A stretch of 64,000 nt of DNA, from NCBI GenBank assembly GCA_902584445.1, contig CACHZY010000006.1, positions 1 to 64,000 on the forward strand. The letters run 5' to 3'. The translations under genes and the position numbers were made by a program. Of this stretch, positions 9,723 through 17,921 are shown in pieces; positions within the stretch are counted from its first letter, which is position 1, and each line of letters opens with the position of its first letter. The notes beneath the pieces were generated by a model. That model made no database searches. It saw nothing but the letters and a program-made list of their open reading frames with translations, and was not told the DNA's origin. Source of the DNA: an uncultured Bacteroidota bacterium (GTDB lineage: Bacteria; Bacteroidota; Bacteroidia; Flavobacteriales; Flavobacteriaceae).

Positions 9723-9834
9723 TAAAACTTTGCATGAAATCACTATTTAGGATAAAAATTATAACTTTTCTTTGTGAAGTTAATTGTTAAATAAAATAAA
9801 GAAACACTGTGTTTAAGCCATTTTGGTAAAAAAT

Positions 9835-10413
9835 ATGGGAGATAAAACTGTTAAAAGAATTATTTTTTTTGCTTCTGGTTCAGGTACTAATGTTGAAAAT
9901 ATCATCAAATATTTTCATGGTAATAAGGCTGTTGAAATAACTTTAATATTGACAAATAATCCCAATGCTGGTGTTATAAGACGCGCAGAAAAACTTATGA
10001 AACCATTAATGTTGTTTTCAAAGCGAGAATTATTCGATCAATCTATTTTAAGAAAGATTATAACAATTAATCCAGATTTGATCATTTTAGCAGGTTTTTT
10101 ACTTAAAATACCAAAGGAATTTGTAAAAGCATTCCCTAAAAGAATAATTAACATTCACCCAGCTTTATTACCTAAATTTGGTGGAAAGGGAATGTATGGA
10201 AATAGAGTTCATCAAAGTGTAAAAGATGCCGGTGAGCAAATAACAGGAATTACAATTCACTTAGTCAACGAATATTTTGATCAAGGAGAGATTATTTTTC
10301 AAGCATCAGTAGACATTGCGAGCCAAGATTCAGTTGAAGAAATAGCTAATAAAGTTCATAAACTAGAGTACACCTATTACCCCAAGCTTATAAATAAGCT
10401 TCTTTTCTATTAG
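9835..10413 (+). CDS. purN: phosphoribosylglycinamide formyltransferase
   Basis: 192 residues from the ATG at 9835. Transfers a formyl group from 10-formyltetrahydrofolate to GAR in purine synthesis. Seen: the phosphate-binding SGSGTNVENII, the catalytic Asn/His segment INIHPALLPKFGGKGMYG and GITIHLVNEYFDQGEIIFQ, which carries the catalytic Asp. A TTG twelve bases upstream is possible but unneeded. It is divergent from acpP and 3 bp ahead of rnhA. Confidence 0.94.
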   Translation: MGDKTVKRIIFFASGSGTNVENIIKYFHGNKAVEITLILTNNPNAGVIRRAEKLMKPLMLFSKRELFDQSILRKIITINPDLIILAGFLLKIPKEFVKAFPKRIINIHPALLPKFGGKGMYGNRVHQSVKDAGEQITGITIHLVNEYFDQGEIIFQASVDIASQDSVEEIANKVHKLEYTYYPKLINKLLFY

Positions 10414-10416
10414 AGT

Positions 10417-10902
10417 ATGTCAAACAGAGTAAATATTTATACTGATGGTTCAGCAATTGGTAATCCTGGTCCTGGTGGATATGGAATTATAATGGAGTGG
10501 GTAAATAAAAAATATATAAAAGAATTTTCTGCTGGATACCAAATGACAACAAATAATCGAATGGAGCTATTAGCTGTAATTATTGCTTTGGAATCACTAA
10601 AAATTCAACCCATGAATGTGATAGTTTTTTCGGATTCAAAATATGTTATTGAGTCTATAGAGAAAAAATGGGTATTTAATTGGGAAAAAAAACAGTTTAG
10701 CGGAAAGAAAAACCAGGACTTATGGCAAAGATATTTATTAATTCATCGTAAACATAGGGTAAGATTTCAATGGGTTAAAGGACATAATAAACATCCTCAA
10801 AATGAGCGATGTGATAGATTAGCAGTAAATGCTGCAAAAGAAAAGAATAAGAAAATTGATCATTATTTTGAGAACAGTATTAAAGGGATTTCAAAGTCTT
10901 AA
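10417..10902 (+). CDS. rnhA: ribonuclease HI
   Basis: 161 residues. Degrades the RNA strand of RNA:DNA hybrids. The four catalytic acids are visible: D10 in YTDGSAIGNPGPGG, E50 in TTNNRMELLAV, D73 in FSDSKYVIES and D133 in NERCDRLA, with the handle segment in between. It follows purN by 3 bp and probably shares its transcript. Confidence 0.96.
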   Translation: MSNRVNIYTDGSAIGNPGPGGYGIIMEWVNKKYIKEFSAGYQMTTNNRMELLAVIIALESLKIQPMNVIVFSDSKYVIESIEKKWVFNWEKKQFSGKKNQDLWQRYLLIHRKHRVRFQWVKGHNKHPQNERCDRLAVNAAKEKNKKIDHYFENSIKGISKS

Positions 10903-10962
10903 GCTGTTAGAAAGTATAAATAAATCATTAAAAAAAATATTTTTAACGCCTAATAACTTTAG

Positions 10963-10970
10963 TAAATTTG
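10963..10970 (+). promoter_or_regulatory. -7 box (TAAATTTG) of the PfkB kinase gene
   Basis: TAAATTTG matches TAnnTTTG and ends three bases before the ATG at 10974, implying a leaderless transcript. A TTTT at ~10941-10944 may be a weak -33 element. Confidence 0.5.
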
Positions 10971-10973
10971 TTT

Positions 10974-11900
10974 ATGAAAAATAAATTATTGATAGTAGGA
11001 ACAATGGCCTACGATGCAATTGAAACCCCTTTTGGGAAAGTAGATAAGATACTTGGAGGGGCGGCAACTTACATAGGGTTATCGGCTTGTCAATTTTCTC
11101 TAGACTCTGCCGTGATTTCAGTTGTTGGTGAAGACTTTGACATGCGACACATCCAATTACTTAAAAATAAGAAAATTGACGTTTCTGGAGTGGAAATAGT
11201 TAAAGGTCAAGAAACTTTTTTTTGGAGCGGAAAGTACCATAAAGATCTTAACACTAGAACAACTTTAGAAACCCGATTAAACGTACTTGAAAATTTTAAC
11301 CCAATTATTCCTGGCAGTCTCAGGTCTCCTGAAGTAGTAATGCTTGGAAACTTATCTCCTGAAATTCAAATTAAAGCACTTGAGCAATTAAAAAATAGGC
11401 CAAACTTGATTATATTAGACACGATGAACTTCTGGATGGATCACTACCGCTCTAAATTAGATCAGGTTATTGAAAAAGTAGATGTAATTTCGATTAATGA
11501 CGAGGAGGCACGTCAATTGACAGGAGAGTATTCCCTGGTTAATGCTGCTAAATTAATTCATCAATTAGGTCCGAAATATGTAATTATAAAAAAAGGAGAA
11601 CATGGTGCATTACTTTTTCATCATAATGAAATTTTTTCTGCTCCAGCACTACCAATAGCTAATGTACTTGACCCTACAGGAGCAGGAGATAGTTTTGCAG
11701 GAGGATTTGCAGGTTACCTAACTCAGACTTTGGATTTTTCATTTAATAATATGAAATCAGCAGTGATTTATGGATCTGCAATGGCTTCTTTTACTGTTGA
11801 GAAGTTCGGAACAGAGAGCTTAATTAATTATTCATATTCAAGTATGGCTAATCGACTAAAAGCCTTTAAAGAATTAACTACCTTTGAAATTGAGTTATAA
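10974..11900 (+). CDS. PfkB family carbohydrate or nucleoside kinase
   Basis: About 308 residues. Ribokinase fold: glycine-rich LGGAATYIGLSACQF near the N-terminus and the C-terminal PfkB signature LDPTGAGDSFAGGFAG with the catalytic Asp. The exact substrate (ribose, adenosine or another sugar) cannot be decided. I use ATG 10974, since the TTG two codons earlier lies inside the TAAATTTG promoter box. It is followed after 23 bp by a PurF-like gene, suggesting a role in ribose or purine metabolism (inference). Confidence 0.88.
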   Translation: MKNKLLIVGTMAYDAIETPFGKVDKILGGAATYIGLSACQFSLDSAVISVVGEDFDMRHIQLLKNKKIDVSGVEIVKGQETFFWSGKYHKDLNTRTTLETRLNVLENFNPIIPGSLRSPEVVMLGNLSPEIQIKALEQLKNRPNLIILDTMNFWMDHYRSKLDQVIEKVDVISINDEEARQLTGEYSLVNAAKLIHQLGPKYVIIKKGEHGALLFHHNEIFSAPALPIANVLDPTGAGDSFAGGFAGYLTQTLDFSFNNMKSAVIYGSAMASFTVEKFGTESLINYSYSSMANRLKAFKELTTFEIEL

Positions 11901-11923
11901 TAAAAAAACAATAATAATAACTT

Positions 11924-13822
11924 ATGAGTGATGCCATTAAACACGAATGTGGGATTGCACTAATCCATTTAAAAAAAGACTTGGCTTATTTTAAAGAGAA
12001 ATATGGCACTTCTATGTTTGCAATAAATAAGATGTACTTGATGATGGAGAAGCAGCATAATCGTGGTCAGGATGGAGCGGGCTTAGGATGTATAAAGTTA
12101 AATGTTAAACCCGGCCAACGTTATATCAGTAGGGTTCGCTCAAATGGCCAACAGCCGATTCAAGACATTTTTAAGAAAATAAATAAAAGAGTATCTCAAG
12201 CAAAAAAAGATTTTCCTGATTTATTAGAAAATCCAGATCTGTTTAAACATGAGGTTCCTTTTGCTGGCGAAATACTTTTAGGTCATCTTAGGTATGGAAC
12301 TTTTGGTAAAAATAGTATCGAAAGTGTTCATCCATTTTTAAGACAAAATAACTGGATGCATCGAAATTTAATTGTGGCAGGAAATTTTAATCTTACAAAT
12401 GTAAATGAGCTATTTGATACTTTAGTTGATTTAGGACAGCACCCTAAAGAGAGGTCAGATACAATTACTGTCATGGAAAAAATTGGACATTTTTTAGATG
12501 ATGCAGTCGCTAAAATATATGAGACTCTCAAGAAAGAGGGTTATAATAAAGCGGATGCCTCCCCCCAGATTGCAGAGCGTTTGAATATGAAAAAGGTATT
12601 AAGAAAAGCTTCAAAAAATTGGGATGGAGGATATACTATTGCAGGAATGCTTGGACACGGGGATTCCTTTGTTATAAGAGATCCAGCTGGAATAAGACCT
12701 GCCTATTACTACGATAATGATGAATTATTAGTAGTTGCTTCTGAACGTCCTGCAATTCAAACTGTTTTCGATATTTCTTTTGATGATGTTCAAGAAATCC
12801 CACCTGGACATGCCCTTTTGACCAAAAAAAGTGGCGCTATGAGTATTAGTAAAATTCAAGAACCAGTTGAGCGAAAATCTTGTTCATTTGAGCGAATTTA
12901 TTTTTCAAGAGGAGGAGATGCAACCATATACAAGGAGAGGAAAAAATTGGGAAGGTTGCTGTTTCCACAAATTCAAAAAGCTATCTCAAACGATTTGGAG
13001 AATACTGTATTTTCATTCATACCCAATACTGCAGAGACTTCTTTTTATGGATTACTTGGAGCAGTACAAGACAATATTGTAAAGTCTTTGTCTGAAGCAA
13101 TAAATAATGAAGATAATATAAAGAACGGTAATTTAAAAAAACTTTTGTCTCTCAGACCAAGAATCGAAAAGATAGCTATAAAAGATGCAAAATTAAGAAC
13201 TTTCATCACTGAGGATGCAAGTAGAGACGATCTTGTTGCCCATATATATGATATAACTTATGGAGTTATTAAACCTACTGATAATTTAGTAATCATTGAC
13301 GATAGTATTGTCAGAGGAACAACTTTGGAAAAAAGTATTTTAAAAATGCTTGATAGACTTAGCCCCAAAAAGATCATCGTCGTCTCTAGCGCTCCTCAAA
13401 TTAGATATCCAGATTGTTATGGAATTGACATGGCCAAAATCCAAAACTTTATTGCCTTTAGGGCTACTTTAAAACTACATGAAGATATGGGGACACTTGA
13501 CAAAATCTTAGATGAAATTTATGATGGCTGTATCAAGAGTATGAAAATTTCATTGGACAAAGTAGAAAATCAATTAAAAGCTCTTTATGAACCCTTCACA
13601 GATAAGCAAATTTCAGATAAGATTGCCTCTATGCTTAAAGGAGAAATTATAAAATCTGATGTTGAGATAATTTTTCAAACAATCGATGGGTTGCACAAGG
13701 CTTGTCCAGAGAATTTAGGGGACTGGTATTTTTCTGGAAACTACCCTACCCCCGGGGGCAATAGAGTTGTTAATAGGGCTTTTATGAATTATTACGAGGG
13801 TAAGTCAGTAAGAGCTTATTAA
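11924..13822 (+). CDS. long-form amidophosphoribosyltransferase (PurF-like)
   Basis: 632 residues, longer than typical PurF (~470-510). An N-terminal class II glutamine amidotransferase domain starts with Cys9 in KHECGIALIHL after an eight-residue leader, so Cys9 could become N-terminal after processing, as in B. subtilis PurF. Further motifs: KQHNRGQDGAG, LGHLRYGTFG and VIRDPAGIRPAYYY. The C-terminal phosphoribosyltransferase domain has the PRPP loop NLVIIDDSIVRGTTLEKS. About 110 residues follow beyond the usual end. Bacteroidota often carry this form beside a standard PurF; whether it makes phosphoribosylamine is not proven. It is adjacent to a PfkB kinase. Confidence 0.85.
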   Translation: MSDAIKHECGIALIHLKKDLAYFKEKYGTSMFAINKMYLMMEKQHNRGQDGAGLGCIKLNVKPGQRYISRVRSNGQQPIQDIFKKINKRVSQAKKDFPDLLENPDLFKHEVPFAGEILLGHLRYGTFGKNSIESVHPFLRQNNWMHRNLIVAGNFNLTNVNELFDTLVDLGQHPKERSDTITVMEKIGHFLDDAVAKIYETLKKEGYNKADASPQIAERLNMKKVLRKASKNWDGGYTIAGMLGHGDSFVIRDPAGIRPAYYYDNDELLVVASERPAIQTVFDISFDDVQEIPPGHALLTKKSGAMSISKIQEPVERKSCSFERIYFSRGGDATIYKERKKLGRLLFPQIQKAISNDLENTVFSFIPNTAETSFYGLLGAVQDNIVKSLSEAINNEDNIKNGNLKKLLSLRPRIEKIAIKDAKLRTFITEDASRDDLVAHIYDITYGVIKPTDNLVIIDDSIVRGTTLEKSILKMLDRLSPKKIIVVSSAPQIRYPDCYGIDMAKIQNFIAFRATLKLHEDMGTLDKILDEIYDGCIKSMKISLDKVENQLKALYEPFTDKQISDKIASMLKGEIIKSDVEIIFQTIDGLHKACPENLGDWYFSGNYPTPGGNRVVNRAFMNYYEGKSVRAY

Positions 13823-13986
13823 AAATAATTCTCCTAATTAGTAAGTTAAAAAATTAATAAACAATTTAGAGAAGAACAATATTTTAAATAAACTATTTGT
13901 GACTTTTTTTTGGTTTTTAAACATTAATCTCTAAATTTACAAATACCAGAACATAAGTAGGTTAAGTTCATGGTAAGATTTGGGGC

Positions 13987-14014
13987 AAAAAGGGAGGATT
14001 TATCCTCCCTTTTT
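13987..14014. terminator. bidirectional rho-independent terminator
   Basis: A perfect 12-bp stem (AAAAAGGGAGGA / TCCTCCCTTTTT) with a four-base loop, A-run on one side and T-run on the other. It can stop the PurF-like transcript from the left and the superoxide dismutase transcript from the right. The rest of the 228-bp gap is AT-rich with nothing recognised. Confidence 0.9.
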
Positions 14015-14050
14015 ATTTATTCCTAAACTTAAACTCTTTTTTAGATATTT

Positions 14051-14659
14051 TTATTTACTAAGATCAAATAATTCCCCTACTTTTTTCCAATTAACTACTT
14101 TAAAAAAAGCTGATATATAATCTGGTCTTCTGTTTTGGTAATTTAGATAGTATGCATGCTCCCAAACGTCAATTCCTAAAATAGGCACTCCAGCGCAACC
14201 AATGCCTGGCATTAAAGGATTATCTTGATTAGCGGAAGAGCAGACTTCTAGTTTTCCACCTTCATGAACACAAAGCCAAGCCCAACCGGATCCAAATCTG
14301 GTAGCCGCAGCATTTGAAAAATCCTCTTTGAAGGAATCAAAAGATCCAAAGGTAATGTCAATAGCTTCTGCTAGAGAACCTCCAGGATTTCCGCCTCCAT
14401 TCGGCGACATGGTTTCCCAAAATAAACAATGATTGAAATAACCTCCACCATTATTTCTTAGCGGGCCATTATTCATATCAATTTTTTTAAGGATATTTTC
14501 GATAGAATCTTCCTCCATTTCAGATCCTTTAAGCGCTGCATTTAATTTTGTAGTATATCCACCGTGGTGTTTTCCGTGATGGATTTCCATTGTTTTAGCG
14601 TCAATATGAGGCGTCAATGCATCATATGAATAGGGTAATTGTGGTAGTTCAAAAGCCAT
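14051..14659 (-). CDS. sodA: superoxide dismutase, Fe/Mn type
   Basis: 202 residues from ATG 14659 ([15 protein letters not shown]). Converts superoxide to peroxide and oxygen. The metal ligands are all visible: His in [12 protein letters not shown], His in [11 protein letters not shown], and the Asp/His pair in [20 protein letters not shown]. An upstream in-frame ATG at 14704 would add 15 residues not found in the family and lies beyond the promoter. Whether it uses Fe, Mn or both cannot be told. No export signal is seen. Confidence 0.95.
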   Translation of the reverse strand: MAFELPQLPYSYDALTPHIDAKTMEIHHGKHHGGYTTKLNAALKGSEMEEDSIENILKKIDMNNGPLRNNGGGYFNHCLFWETMSPNGGGNPGGSLAEAIDITFGSFDSFKEDFSNAAATRFGSGWAWLCVHEGGKLEVCSSANQDNPLMPGIGCAGVPILGIDVWEHAYYLNYQNRRPDYISAFFKVVNWKKVGELFDLSK

Positions 14660-14679
14660 AATTTTTTTTTTAGTTAAAA

Positions 14680-14712
14680 CAAAAGTAAAATTTCTTTTGT
14701 TCAATTCGCAAA
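14680..14712 (-). promoter_or_regulatory. promoter of superoxide dismutase gene
   Basis: On the minus strand, TTTG (14712-14709) and TACTTTTG (14687-14680) are separated by 21 bases, matching the Bacteroidota TTTG-N19-21-TAnnTTTG promoter. The leader to the ATG is about 15 bases. This is the only promoter in the window with both elements convincing. Confidence 0.65.
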
Positions 14713-14754
14713 GCTACAAATCAAATCACTTAAATTTAAATAATAAATAAAATA

Positions 14755-17700
14755 GTGATATCTAGTCCTTTTCTTATCATAAACGCAGCAGCCGGATCTG
14801 GTAAAACTTATTCTTTAGTCTATTCCTACCTAAAGAAATTACTTTCGTCAAATAATTCAAATAGTCATCGAAAGATGCTTGCTTTGACTTTTACCAACAA
14901 GGCTGTCCATGAAATGAAGTACAGGATTTTAAAAAGTCTTTATTTGTTGGCCTACAAAATTGACCTTGAAGAAATAAGTGGTTATCGATCCAGTTTACTA
15001 GTTGACTTAGGTATAGATAAAACAGCAATAGAAGAAAAAGCCAGTAGCGTTTTAAAAAAAATTCTTCATGAATATGCCGCATTTGAAGTGATAACTATAG
15101 ATAGTTTTACTCAGAAACTGATTAGAACATTTGCAAAGGATTTAAAAATTCCAGCAAGTTTTGAGGTAACGTTAGAGGCAGATCAATTATTGGAAGAAAT
15201 GATAGAGTCTATTATAGATAAAGCTGGAATTGAAAAAAAACTAACCAAGCTATTGGTGGATTTTAGTTTGAGTAAAACCGCTGAGCTTAAAAGTTGGAAT
15301 ATTGGAATAGACTTATTCGATATTTCTAAACTATTACTCAATGAAAATGACCGTACCCCAATTTTAAGTTTTAAAAACAAGAATTCAGCTGATTTTAAAG
15401 CTCAAAAAACAAAGTTTGATAGGCAATATCAGAATGATTTTGAACAGTTCAAGAAGATTGGAATAGAAGCTTTAAAATTAATTTCCGATAATGGACTGAT
15501 TCAAGATGATTTTTCAAGAAAAGCTGTTTTTAATCATTTTGAAAAAATTTCAAATGGACAATTGGATCGGCTTTATGAAAATAAATTAGATCAGAATTTC
15601 CAGCAGTCTGAAAATATTTACAACAAATCATTAGCAGTAGAAAAAAAGATAAAAATTGATGGAATTCTTCCAGAACTTTTCGATCATTACAAGAATGCAA
15701 AGTTAAAAGTCGGAAGACTTTTTGTATTAAAAAATATTTTGAATCAGTGGACCCCTTTGTCGCTAATTAGTGAAATGGAAAGAGGATTGGAAGCACTCCA
15801 ATTACCTTTTAATAGACTCCTATTAAGTCGTTTTAATGAAATCATTAATAAGGAAATTTCAACTTTAAGCACTCCCTACATATATGAACGTTTGGGTGAG
15901 AAATACCGTCATTATTTTATCGATGAATTTCAAGATACTTCTCGCTTGCAATGGAAAAATTTGATACCACTTATTTCCAATGCTATTGAAAGTCTTGATG
16001 ATTCTCAGACACCGGGATCATTGTTACTTGTTGGGGACCCCAAACAGGCAGTCTATCGGTGGAGAGGCGGAGACAACCAGCAGTTTTTGAATTTGTTAAA
16101 TAGGGAGAGTCCATTTCAGATTAAACCTGAAGTAACTGTTCTTCCTAAAAATTATAGAAGTAAGAAGGCTATAGTTGACTTTAACAATAAGTTTTTTGCT
16201 TTTGTCGGTTCTCAAATTGATAGTTTAGAACAAAGAAAGATGTTTGGTAGGGATGCCCAACAGGGATTTAATGAAAAAGAAGGTGGTCGAGTAGCAATAA
16301 GCTTTATTGAAAAAAAAAGGAGAAAGGAAATAGCGATACCGTTTTATAAGACCCAAACTATAGCCTTTTTAAATGAGGCTAAAGCAGTTAATTTTTCATG
16401 GAGTGATATGGCAGTGTTGGTTAGAAAGAGAGATCAAGCTGCAACTATCGCCTCTGCTTTACAAGAAAATGATATCCCATTTGTTTCCTCGGAATCATTG
16501 TCCCTTGAAAGTTCAATGCATGTTAATTTTTTAATTTCATTGATTCGATTGGTATTGTATCCAGAAGATTATGGAGAAAGAAAGAAGGTAATTGCATTTC
16601 TATATTTAGAAAACGGAAAAAATAAGAATTATGATGTTTTATTAAATGATCTAATTTTTAGTCCATTTTCTTTATTTCAAAAAAAGCTTAACCATGAATT
16701 TGGATTTTTATTTGACTTTGATCATTTTTCAAAAAAACCAATTTATAATGCATTGGAGTATTCCATTGCTAACTTTGGGCTTGAAGCAGATGTAGATGCC
16801 CATTTGAGTGCTTTTCTTGAAAATGTTTTTGAATTCAAAACCAACAATAATTCTGATTTTGCAAGTTATCTTGACTATTGGGAAAAAAAGGGAAGGCATC
16901 AAAGTATTGTTATACCACAGGGCATTGACGCCGTAAAAATTATGACTATTCACAAAGCGAAAGGATTGGAATTCCCTGTTGTCGTTATTCCATTTGCTAC
17001 AGAGGAATTATCCAATCTAGGCAGTCGGAAAGTTTGGTATCCAATTGCTAAAAACTTTGACACCTCTTTCGAATGGGCAAGGATAAGTTTTTCAGATAAG
17101 TTAAAATATTTAGGTAATGAGGGTGAAGATTTTTATGACCAAAAAATAGATGAGGAAAAAATGGATGCACTAAATCTTCTATATGTTGCTCTTACACGTG
17201 CGGTTGCAGAAGTTTACATTATTACTCATTTGGAAAATGATAAACTTTCAGCTGATAAAAGCTATGCTACTCTTCTTAATCACTTCGTTAGGAGTCAAGG
17301 TAATGAACCTTCTGTGGAGCAAGTTTTTCAATGGGGATCAAGTGAGAAAGTTAAATGTCTGGGAAAAGATTTTAGTATACATCAGATCCAGCCGAAATTC
17401 AAAATGGATTCAAAATGGGAAAACAAACTCTGGATCCAACTTTCATTCAAGCATCAAAGACAAGGGGGAGAAGTTCGACAAGAGGGAATATTAATTCACG
17501 ATTTACTGGGGGAAGTTGACCATCAAGAAGAGATTGGTTCGGTAATTGAAAATGCTTTAGCACTAGGAAGGATAAGTCGATCTGAAAAAGTACGCTACAC
17601 CAACCTTTTATTGAATGTAGTTAATCACCCAGAGTTGAAAGCGTATTTTGACAAAGATTTGACTATTTATAAAGAACAAGATATCTTAGTTCCTGAGAAG

Positions 17701-17898
17701 TCCTTTATCCGTCCCGATCGTGTTGTAAAAACTCATTCCCATTGGGCTATCATTGATTATAAGACTGGGAAATATAGTGTTAAACACGAATATCAAATTA
17801 GCCAGTATAGCGAAATAATCCATGATATGACTCAAGAGCAATGCAAAAAGTTTTTGGTTTATATCGGTAAAAAAATTTTTGTAAAACCAGTGTTTTGA
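14755..17898 (+). CDS. AddA-like UvrD helicase-nuclease
   Basis: 1047 residues, GTG start. Superfamily 1 helicase motifs in order: Walker A INAAAGSGKTYSLVYSY (~9-24), DEXX box YFIDEFQDTSRLQW, LLLVGDPKQAVYRWRGGD, LPKNYRSKKAIVDFN, IMTIHKAKGLEFPVVV and LLYVALTRAV. The C-terminus carries a RecB-type nuclease (RPDRVVK ... WAIIDYKTGKY). With the next gene it forms an AddAB-like enzyme that resects double-strand breaks for RecA (family knowledge). It is divergent from sod and 23 bp before its partner. Confidence 0.92.
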   Translation: MISSPFLIINAAAGSGKTYSLVYSYLKKLLSSNNSNSHRKMLALTFTNKAVHEMKYRILKSLYLLAYKIDLEEISGYRSSLLVDLGIDKTAIEEKASSVLKKILHEYAAFEVITIDSFTQKLIRTFAKDLKIPASFEVTLEADQLLEEMIESIIDKAGIEKKLTKLLVDFSLSKTAELKSWNIGIDLFDISKLLLNENDRTPILSFKNKNSADFKAQKTKFDRQYQNDFEQFKKIGIEALKLISDNGLIQDDFSRKAVFNHFEKISNGQLDRLYENKLDQNFQQSENIYNKSLAVEKKIKIDGILPELFDHYKNAKLKVGRLFVLKNILNQWTPLSLISEMERGLEALQLPFNRLLLSRFNEIINKEISTLSTPYIYERLGEKYRHYFIDEFQDTSRLQWKNLIPLISNAIESLDDSQTPGSLLLVGDPKQAVYRWRGGDNQQFLNLLNRESPFQIKPEVTVLPKNYRSKKAIVDFNNKFFAFVGSQIDSLEQRKMFGRDAQQGFNEKEGGRVAISFIEKKRRKEIAIPFYKTQTIAFLNEAKAVNFSWSDMAVLVRKRDQAATIASALQENDIPFVSSESLSLESSMHVNFLISLIRLVLYPEDYGERKKVIAFLYLENGKNKNYDVLLNDLIFSPFSLFQKKLNHEFGFLFDFDHFSKKPIYNALEYSIANFGLEADVDAHLSAFLENVFEFKTNNNSDFASYLDYWEKKGRHQSIVIPQGIDAVKIMTIHKAKGLEFPVVVIPFATEELSNLGSRKVWYPIAKNFDTSFEWARISFSDKLKYLGNEGEDFYDQKIDEEKMDALNLLYVALTRAVAEVYIITHLENDKLSADKSYATLLNHFVRSQGNEPSVEQVFQWGSSEKVKCLGKDFSIHQIQPKFKMDSKWENKLWIQLSFKHQRQGGEVRQEGILIHDLLGEVDHQEEIGSVIENALALGRISRSEKVRYTNLLLNVVNHPELKAYFDKDLTIYKEQDILVPEKSFIRPDRVVKTHSHWAIIDYKTGKYSVKHEYQISQYSEIIHDMTQEQCKKFLVYIGKKIFVKPVF

Positions 17899-17921
17899 AT
17901 GATTAAAAATTATTAAAAAAG

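Noticed and set aside
13823-14050. Small coding frame from the ATG near 13969
   Set aside because: The frame runs through the terminator hairpin and has only 18 codons.
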